DNA of 12,806 nucleotides, from contig JAJFLS010000410.1 of the NCBI GenBank assembly GCA_021772595.1, forward strand, positions 1 to 12,806, written 5' to 3'. The stretch is from Opitutales bacterium. GTDB lineage: Bacteria > Verrucomicrobiota > Verrucomicrobiia > Opitutales > Opitutaceae. Made by a program: the position numbers and the translations under genes. A model generated the notes under the pieces. That model was not told where the DNA came from. It saw only the letters and a list, made by a program, of their open reading frames with translations, and searched no databases. This document shows, in pieces, positions 7,755 to 12,806 of this stretch. Numbering within the stretch: position 1 is the first letter of the stretch; every line of letters starts with the position of its first letter.

Positions 7755-8122
7755 AAAGTCATGTAGGAGAATCGAATACTCTAAGCCCCAGAGGTCGTGG
7801 GTGGCTTATAAAGCATGAATGGGATGCAGGATCTGTGGCCAATCCAACAGGGAAATGGGCAATCGCGATTGGTAAGCTTGAGTAAGTTTGGTGGTTTTTA
7901 CCTTCCCGTCCAAGCGGACGAGGTTTTTGTAGCAGTCTTAGAGCTTCTGAGGGATAACTGGGTCGCGCTAGTAAACGCTAGTTTCAGAAGCGTTTTACAA
8001 GTTGGGCGTGAGATGGGGCTCTGTCAACCGTAACTGAATTTTATGAGCAAAATGGGCTTTTCCCTGAGGGTACCTTGGGGAGTGGGGCGGGAAATGGGTT
8101 GTCGGCCTAAAGCAGTTTCAAA
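7755..8122. other. non-coding stretch upstream of TonB receptor 1
   Basis: I see no convincing gene here. A 72-codon + strand reading frame (7815-8033) has no Shine-Dalgarno and no recognisable domain. The only structure is an imperfect inverted repeat, GTAAACGCT (7971-7979) against AGCGTTTTAC (7989-7998), with one bulged base and a 9-nt loop. Confidence 0.5.
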
Positions 8123-8196
8123 GGTAGGAGCCTGCTCGCGGGCGGATCCTCCTCAGGGCGATGAGCAATTAAAATTGCCTGCGAGCAGGCTTTTAC
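8123..8196. repeat. REP-like inverted pair
   Basis: GGTAGGAGCCTGCTCGC (from 8123) faces an inverted copy ending at 8196. The ten-base core GCCTGCTCGC is perfect in both arms, and the outer parts carry several mismatches. The right arm alone holds a perfect 6-bp hairpin, GCCTGC-GA-GCAGGC (8178-8191). The arms share the TGTAGGAGC-type head with the pairs at 3719-3800 and 12640-12714, so all three look like one family of REP doublets. Confidence 0.7.
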
Positions 8197-8248
8197 AATT
8201 CGGCAATATCGGGATTCTCACTAAGAGGGTGTCTAATAAACCAATTCG

Positions 8249-8319
8249 GCGAATTGTTGGAACGGGACGGCGCCCGTTCACTACCCTGATATTCCCTTCA
8301 AATAGGTAGCGTTCGGGCA
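8249..8319. repeat. palindromic element D, copy 1 (right end missing)
   Basis: The left end GTTGGAACGGGACGG (8256-8270) is followed by a core (8271-8319) that matches the reverse complement of the core of copy 2 (12741-12790) at most positions. The core is itself an imperfect hairpin, with CGCCCGTTCACTACC facing GGTAGCGTTCGGGCA. The inverted right end expected from copy 2 is absent; after 8319 the sequence is unrelated. No reading frame of interest crosses it. Confidence 0.7.
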
Positions 8320-8415
8320 CCTCGAATGCATTTCATTGGCTCTCGCCCCACCTGTTAGCTCATTTAGCAAAGTAGAACTAAAGTCGGCGGCTATGCCCTT
8401 GTGCCATCCGGGCGC

Positions 8416-8445
8416 AAAAAAGGCCCGGCATTGCGCCGGGCCTTT
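8416..8445 (-). terminator. rho-independent terminator of the second TonB receptor
   Basis: The stem GGCCCGGC (8422-8429) pairs with GCCGGGCC (8435-8442) around a 5-nt loop. On the minus strand the hairpin ends in six T residues (8421-8416). It lies 28 bp after the receptor stop and has the same stem as the terminator at 3880-3909, so the two receptors are probably transcribed separately. Confidence 0.93.
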
Positions 8446-8472
8446 GTGTTCTAAGTTAGGTTCTTGTTCTGG

Positions 8473-11400
8473 CTAGAACTTGAAGGTATTGGTCAAGAGG
8501 ATCTGTCTTGGCGGCGCGAAGCGAGCGCGGGCGACAGTGCCGTCTGGCTGGTACGATTTGATCAGCAAATCGGTGTTGTTCCAGTTCTGGAGATTACGGA
8601 TATTGACCTGTAGTTTCCAATCGATGTTTTCGAAGATCTTCTTCCGGTAGCCGAAGGAGAGGTCGATGCTGGATTCGGAAGGAGTCTTGAATGCGTTTTC
8701 CACGTCGGGGATGATGAAGTCGTTCGCATTCGCGAACAGCGGATAGCCGGAGTTGTAATCGTCTTGCCAGCGATAAGCGCCTCCAATCGAGAAGCCTTTG
8801 AGAGGGCCTTCGCGGAAGGTGTAGTTCGTGACTGCGTTGAAGCGCCATTCGCGTTGCTCGCCAGTCGGCTTGCCTTCCTGCGCTTTCGCGACGAAGTAGT
8901 CGATCATGCGGCTGTTGAGCTGGCGGGTCGTGTTACTTCCGGAGAGCGGTTCAATCGGAGTGTTCCAATCGAGCCAGCCGAATTGCTCCAGATGCGGGAT
9001 CCACGTGTTTTCGAACAGATCCGAAATGCCTGGGGCAATATTGGTCAGGATGGTTTGCTGCTGAGCTGCATTGAGGGAGATTCTCCAGGACTTGGTAGGA
9101 TTGAGGACGAGTTCCGCCTCGAACCCTTCCGCGGCGATATCATTGGTGTCGGTGATCTGTCCGGCCCATTGAGTTCGTCCAACTCCGGTTTCTGGATCGA
9201 GTCGCCAGTTGTAGGCTACTTTCAGCTCGTCGGTCAATGCGGGCTCGATGCTTGCTCTGGCGGCGATCGCTTCGGTCAAGTAGGGATAGAATTCCGAGAC
9301 CAGCTCGTCTTTGGTCATCGCGGGAATATCGACTTGGCCTTTCTTCTTGCCTTTCGTGAATAAGACTTCGGGGCTCATTCCTGTTTCCGGATCATAGGCG
9401 AAGGTCTCGGTGAGGAACGAATCGTCGACGATGCCGTCGGCATCGTTGTCGACTGTGAAGATGTCTTGGTTCAGCTGACTGAAGTGACCGAAGATTCCGC
9501 TGTTAATCTGATTGAACAGATTGGAAACGGGCGATCTAGCGTTCTCAAGGAAGGCGTCGTACCAGTTGAGACGGGCGATCACCTTGTTCTGGAAGAGGTA
9601 CATGCTGACACCCCAATCCTTACTGTTCCCGGTTGGTGAATCGACCTTGTTGCGGAATTGGTCGACGCGATCGGTCGCGGGAACGAAGTTTTCACTCTCG
9701 TTATAGTGGAAGGTAATGTCGTCGATCCATTCAGGAAGTCCGATAAGATCCTTCGGCCAGTAGACGACTCCACCGTATCCGAAGACGCTCGAGGTCGTGG
9801 TGCTGAAGTTGCCATCTTCCAGGTGGAATTGGCTGGGTCGCAGGTCTGCGATCTCGTCGACACCGTCCTCGCCGTTTGCGTCTTTGTAAAAGTTAGCTTC
9901 TGTATTAAGCCAATTGTCGACCGTATCTTCGCGGTACCCCATGTTCACGATGAGGTGGTTGTCCAGCATCATAGACTGCGAATTCACCGCCATGGAAGAT
10001 ATCTTTGTTTGCTGAAGGCGATAGTTCTTCGTGGGGACTTCGAGGACTCGGTGTGTGACTTGCTTCCAGTCCTCGTTTCCGCTGATCGGATTAAGTATCA
10101 CATTTCCGTCTTCATCAATTGAATCTCTGCGGAGTTCGAAGTTGCTCGCGCCTACGTCGTCTCCGAGATGCCATACGAGCCTCTGGGTTTCGTAGCCGGA
10201 GGGGAGGCGAATCGCGTAGTCGGCGGGAGTGAGCTGGAAGTCGCTGAGTCCGAAGCTTTGGTCGGTGAAGGCGTCCAGCTGCTGGGGTCCGATGTAGGCC
10301 ATCACGGCCGTGTTACGTACGTTGTTGGCGGTTTGGCGGGCGTTGGCTGGCCCGATGTGGTGGCCTGGATCGAAGGTGCCGTCTCCGAAGGAGTTGTTGA
10401 CCCAGTTAACGAAGACCTCATCGGATGTCGATTCGTCCGCCAGAACGGTGAGGGTGTGATTGCCCAGGAGTCGGCCCAAATTGTCTGAATTCATCGTATC
10501 CGCGAAATCATATTTGACGAAACCGGTGAAACGTACGGTCTCATCCTGCAAATCCTCGCTTCTTCTGCCTGACTTCGTCAGAACGAAAGGGCGGCCGAAG
10601 TTAGGATTGTCTATCACTCCCGCCAAGTTGCCGTCGCGGGAGCCGGTCTCTCCGCTATTCAAGTATTCTTGAGTCGGCAGCAATAGCTTCTCTTGGATAT
10701 CGAAGATAACTCGGGCGTTCCCGCCGTTAAACGCGGTGTAGCTGCCCTTGTAGATATCTTGGTAGTCGTAGGCCAATTCGAAGCCGCCTTTACCTTCCCA
10801 GAAGGTTTGCTTGAGGGCGAAATTGTAGTTGAAGAAATCGCGAGTGTAAAAGTCGTTATCCCAACCAAGGTTGGTGCGGCTGAAGTCGAATGTGTCCAGA
10901 TTCGTGAATCCCTGATCCTGCCATCCGGAAATGCCGATTTCGCCTCGATTGCCATGATGCACCTGACGGGGAGTGCCCTTGCCGACGTTATCTGGATCCC
11001 AGAAGGTGTTTCCCTTGTTGTATTCGGCCCCTCTGTATTGGGGCGTGTAAGGGAAGCCCGGATTTCTTCCGTTTGAGCCGTCGAAGACGAATCCATAACC
11101 GCCTGCTCCCCAATTGAAGTGGGTGAGGCTATCGCCACGTGGTATACTTCGGTAGAACGCCCCATCTGGATCTTGGGCAGACCCGCGATCGATTCCTTTA
11201 TCGAAATTCTTTTGATTATTGGCGCCCTCCTCATTGTTGAAATAACGGAGGTTATCATAGACATCGATGGATCTGCGAGCGACGATGTCACCGTTTGTGA
11301 TGGGTCCGCTTCCATCGCCGTAGTCGATGCCCTGGCCGCCGTCGAGGAAGGTGTCCAAATTATGTTGGGGAAGCAATACGTCCGGAGCGTTTCCGATCTG

Positions 11401-12219
11401 TTCGCCTCTTTCGAAATAGCCGCTCACAATGGTGTTCGCGTTCCCGAAAGGACGGTAGGTGAACGCTGTATAGAGGCGGTCGTCGTTCTTGTATGTCGGG
11501 CGCTGGCGATACTGGGTGCGATCGTAGAGACCGGCTACTGTGATGGCGAGCTTGTCTTCGAGCAGGATGCGGTTGAGCTTGAAATGAGCGCGGTAAGATG
11601 GGTCTTTGCCGCCGCTTCCCACGCGAGTGCTGATCTCGGTGGAGTCTTTGAATCGAGCTTGCGCTAGGCCGTTGTTAACCAGACCAGCAGGAGTTCCCAA
11701 GCCGAAGAGGAAGGAGTTCGCTCCGCGGTTGATGTCGATTCTCTCTGTATTGTAGGAATCGAATGGGATTTCCGTAATGAAGAAATTCCGTGTGCGGTCC
11801 GGCGCGGCGAGTCCGCGAATGCGGGAAGTCGCGTCAGGGTCGCGTCTAGCGGAGTCCGAGCTCAACTCGCCGCCGCCTTCGGTGGTGGCTCCAGTGAAGT
11901 TGCCGAGAATGCCGGCGACTTCGGAACTAGTCGTGTACTGGAGCAGCTCTTCGACGCTGGTCGCTCCGATGTCGTCCATGAAGTCCTTGGTGATGACCTG
12001 GATGGATGCTCCGGTGTTTTTGAGGGATTGGCTGAGTCGCCCGCCTGCCATCGTCTGCGAGGCGTAGTAGCCTTCGTCGTCAGACGCGTCGATGGTGAAA
12101 GGGGAGAGTTCAATGACGTCTTCAGGGTCATTCTGCGCCCACGCAACATACGAGGCGCTTAGAAAGCCGCATGCAATGAGCAAGGCTTTCGCTTTATAAG
12201 AGGGAATTTTTGTATTCAT
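8473..12219 (-). CDS. TonB-dependent outer-membrane receptor (paralogue 2)
   Basis: This 1248-residue receptor has the same plan as paralogue 1: signal peptide (1 to about 28, ending V-A-W-A-Q), probable TonB box in D-V-I-E-L-S-P-F, plug domain to about residue 190 (V-I-T-K-D-F-M-D-D, R-I-R-G-L, R-I-D-I-N-R-G-A-N-S-F-L-F-G), then a barrel ending T-N-T-F-K-F. The plug and C-terminal strands are close to paralogue 1, while stretches expected to form surface loops differ in sequence and length, as expected for related importers with different ligands. A D-N-D-A-D-G-I-V-D-D calcium-type loop sits at 924-933 inside one such loop. The start at 12219 was preferred to the in-frame ATG at 12282 because it aligns with the paralogue and opens the signal peptide; no Shine-Dalgarno is visible. 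It carries its own terminator. No SusD-like or sugar-enzyme gene is adjacent, and the ligand is unknown. Confidence 0.93.
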   Translation of the reverse strand: MNTKIPSYKAKALLIACGFLSASYVAWAQNDPEDVIELSPFTIDASDDEGYYASQTMAGGRLSQSLKNTGASIQVITKDFMDDIGATSVEELLQYTTSSEVAGILGNFTGATTEGGGELSSDSARRDPDATSRIRGLAAPDRTRNFFITEIPFDSYNTERIDINRGANSFLFGLGTPAGLVNNGLAQARFKDSTEISTRVGSGGKDPSYRAHFKLNRILLEDKLAITVAGLYDRTQYRQRPTYKNDDRLYTAFTYRPFGNANTIVSGYFERGEQIGNAPDVLLPQHNLDTFLDGGQGIDYGDGSGPITNGDIVARRSIDVYDNLRYFNNEEGANNQKNFDKGIDRGSAQDPDGAFYRSIPRGDSLTHFNWGAGGYGFVFDGSNGRNPGFPYTPQYRGAEYNKGNTFWDPDNVGKGTPRQVHHGNRGEIGISGWQDQGFTNLDTFDFSRTNLGWDNDFYTRDFFNYNFALKQTFWEGKGGFELAYDYQDIYKGSYTAFNGGNARVIFDIQEKLLLPTQEYLNSGETGSRDGNLAGVIDNPNFGRPFVLTKSGRRSEDLQDETVRFTGFVKYDFADTMNSDNLGRLLGNHTLTVLADESTSDEVFVNWVNNSFGDGTFDPGHHIGPANARQTANNVRNTAVMAYIGPQQLDAFTDQSFGLSDFQLTPADYAIRLPSGYETQRLVWHLGDDVGASNFELRRDSIDEDGNVILNPISGNEDWKQVTHRVLEVPTKNYRLQQTKISSMAVNSQSMMLDNHLIVNMGYREDTVDNWLNTEANFYKDANGEDGVDEIADLRPSQFHLEDGNFSTTTSSVFGYGGVVYWPKDLIGLPEWIDDITFHYNESENFVPATDRVDQFRNKVDSPTGNSKDWGVSMYLFQNKVIARLNWYDAFLENARSPVSNLFNQINSGIFGHFSQLNQDIFTVDNDADGIVDDSFLTETFAYDPETGMSPEVLFTKGKKKGQVDIPAMTKDELVSEFYPYLTEAIAARASIEPALTDELKVAYNWRLDPETGVGRTQWAGQITDTNDIAAEGFEAELVLNPTKSWRISLNAAQQQTILTNIAPGISDLFENTWIPHLEQFGWLDWNTPIEPLSGSNTTRQLNSRMIDYFVAKAQEGKPTGEQREWRFNAVTNYTFREGPLKGFSIGGAYRWQDDYNSGYPLFANANDFIIPDVENAFKTPSESSIDLSFGYRKKIFENIDWKLQVNIRNLQNWNNTDLLIKSYQPDGTVARARFAPPRQILLTNTFKF

Positions 12220-12247
12220 ATTGATCAACGTTTGGTTCGCCTGAAAC

Positions 12248-12271
12248 GCCATTCGGATAGGGCCGAATGGC
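12248..12271 (-). promoter_or_regulatory. 9-bp perfect inverted repeat in the leader of TonB receptor 2
   Basis: GCCATTCGG (12248-12256) and CCGAATGGC (12263-12271) form a perfect stem with a 6-nt loop, 29-52 bp upstream of the ATG. It could be an RNA hairpin in the 5' leader or a 24-bp operator. On the minus strand a TTTTTT run lies before the stem, not after it, so it is not a terminator in that direction. The paralogue leader lacks it. Confidence 0.5.
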
Positions 12272-12639
12272 ATCGCTAGCACAAAAAACCGTAATCCGAA
12301 GTGGGGGACGATTTAAGTAACTAGAAAGGCTGGTTTGTAGGTAGGTTAGGAAGCTCGGCCTTTGTCAGAGGCGGGGTGAGTTTCCCTGTGATTTTTGTTG
12401 ATCAGAACCGTCGTAGGGACGGGTGCCTATAGTTATAGCGCCGATGGCGTATCGTTATGAATAGATAACCGTAGCTGTAAGATGGATTATTGTGATGCAA
12501 TTGGATTTTATTAGCGGAACGCTAAATCTCTCGCGGTATTCGGTCTGGATTCGGGCTGATCTCAGCAGGGGAAGGAGAGTTGGATTTTGCTGCCTCTGCG
12601 ACGGAGCGTATGGGTGTCAATTTATAGCGTTTTCTCAAA
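12272..12639. other. non-coding stretch upstream of TonB receptor 2
   Basis: I see no gene. The promoter of receptor 2 probably lies here, but no good -35/-10 pair stands out; a TATAAC on the minus strand near 12430 lacks a -35. A 15-bp palindrome TTAGCG-GAA-CGCTAA lies at 12511-12525 and may be a protein-binding site. Confidence 0.5.
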
Positions 12640-12714
12640 TGTAGGGGCCAGCTTGCAGGTGATTTCTTTCGCTATCACCCCAGGGAAATTATCGCCTGCA
12701 AGCAGGCTCCTACA
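12640..12714. repeat. REP-like inverted pair
   Basis: The arm 12640-12663 (TGTAGGGGCCAGCTTGCAGG...) faces an inverted copy at 12691-12714, matching at 21 of 24 positions, across a 27-nt spacer. The right arm read inverted, TGTAGGAGCCTGC..., matches the pair at 8123-8196. The second palindromic element starts almost directly after it. Confidence 0.75.
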
Positions 12715-12718
12715 ATTA

Positions 12719-12806
12719 GCGAATTGTTGGAACGGGACGGCTACCCGAACGGTACCTGTTTGAAGGGGATTTCAAGGTAGTGAACGGGCGCCGTCCCGTT
12801 CCAACG
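12719..12806. repeat. palindromic element D, copy 2
   Basis: This copy has 15-bp perfect terminal inverted repeats: GTTGGAACGGGACGG (12726-12740) and its inverse (12791-12805). The 50-bp core between them is the reverse complement of the copy 1 core. The left outer flank GCGAATT is the same as at copy 1. The copy may continue beyond the window edge. There is no room for a transposase, so any mobility would depend on a protein encoded elsewhere. Confidence 0.7.

Noticed and set aside
7815..8033. 72-codon + strand reading frame between the receptors
   Set aside because: No ribosome site, no recognisable domain, no neighbouring gene in the same direction, and ordinary length for a chance frame.
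8043..8309. 88-codon + strand reading frame
   Set aside because: It crosses both the REP pair and element D, so its protein sequence is a translation of repeats.
7619..12404. TGATCA upstream of both receptors as a shared operator
   Set aside because: TGATCA also occurs many times inside the coding regions (for example near 2884, 4975, 7068, 7384 and 8560), so its presence in the leaders is not special.

Overview
The window looks like chromosomal DNA from a heterotrophic Verrucomicrobiota, most likely class Opitutia (Puniceicoccales/Pelagicoccus-type). The basis is the pair of very large TonB-dependent receptors that begin their mature part with a V-I-E-L-S-P-F-T-I-D-A-S segment, the 3-keto-disaccharide hydrolase (DUF1080) protein, and a lipoprotein beta-propeller/TPR gene pair; all three types are common in that phylum. 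This placement is an inference from protein style and no marker gene is present.

Layout. Positions 1-61 hold a GC-rich palindromic repeat that may double as a terminator. A secreted DUF1080 protein follows on the + strand (107-823). Everything else is on the minus strand. A translationally coupled pair (2253-3539, an FG-GAP/VCBS propeller lipoprotein, then 841-2256, a membrane-anchored TPR protein) converges on DUF1080 with only 17 bp between the stops. Upstream of that pair is a 394-bp gap with a nested inverted-repeat element (3698-3841) and a strong rho-independent terminator (3880-3909). Then come two tandem paralogous TonB receptors (3934-7614 and 8473-12219). Each has its own near-identical terminator, and each has a long non-coding upstream region ending in a REP-like inverted pair followed by a second palindromic element (8123-8319 and 12640-12806).

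How it may work. The receptors would import a substrate across the outer membrane using TonB energy. The DUF1080 protein could act on an oxidised (3-keto) sugar outside the cytoplasm. The lipoprotein propeller and TPR protein look like an envelope-associated protein-protein or ligand-binding pair of unknown job. No transport substrate can be read from the sequence, and no polysaccharide lyase, sulfatase or regulator gene is visible.

The most unusual content is non-coding: several families of palindromic repeats at gene boundaries, including two copies of one element whose cores lie in opposite orientations beside the same outer flank. The propeller/TPR pair is also more AT-rich than its neighbours and has no assigned function.
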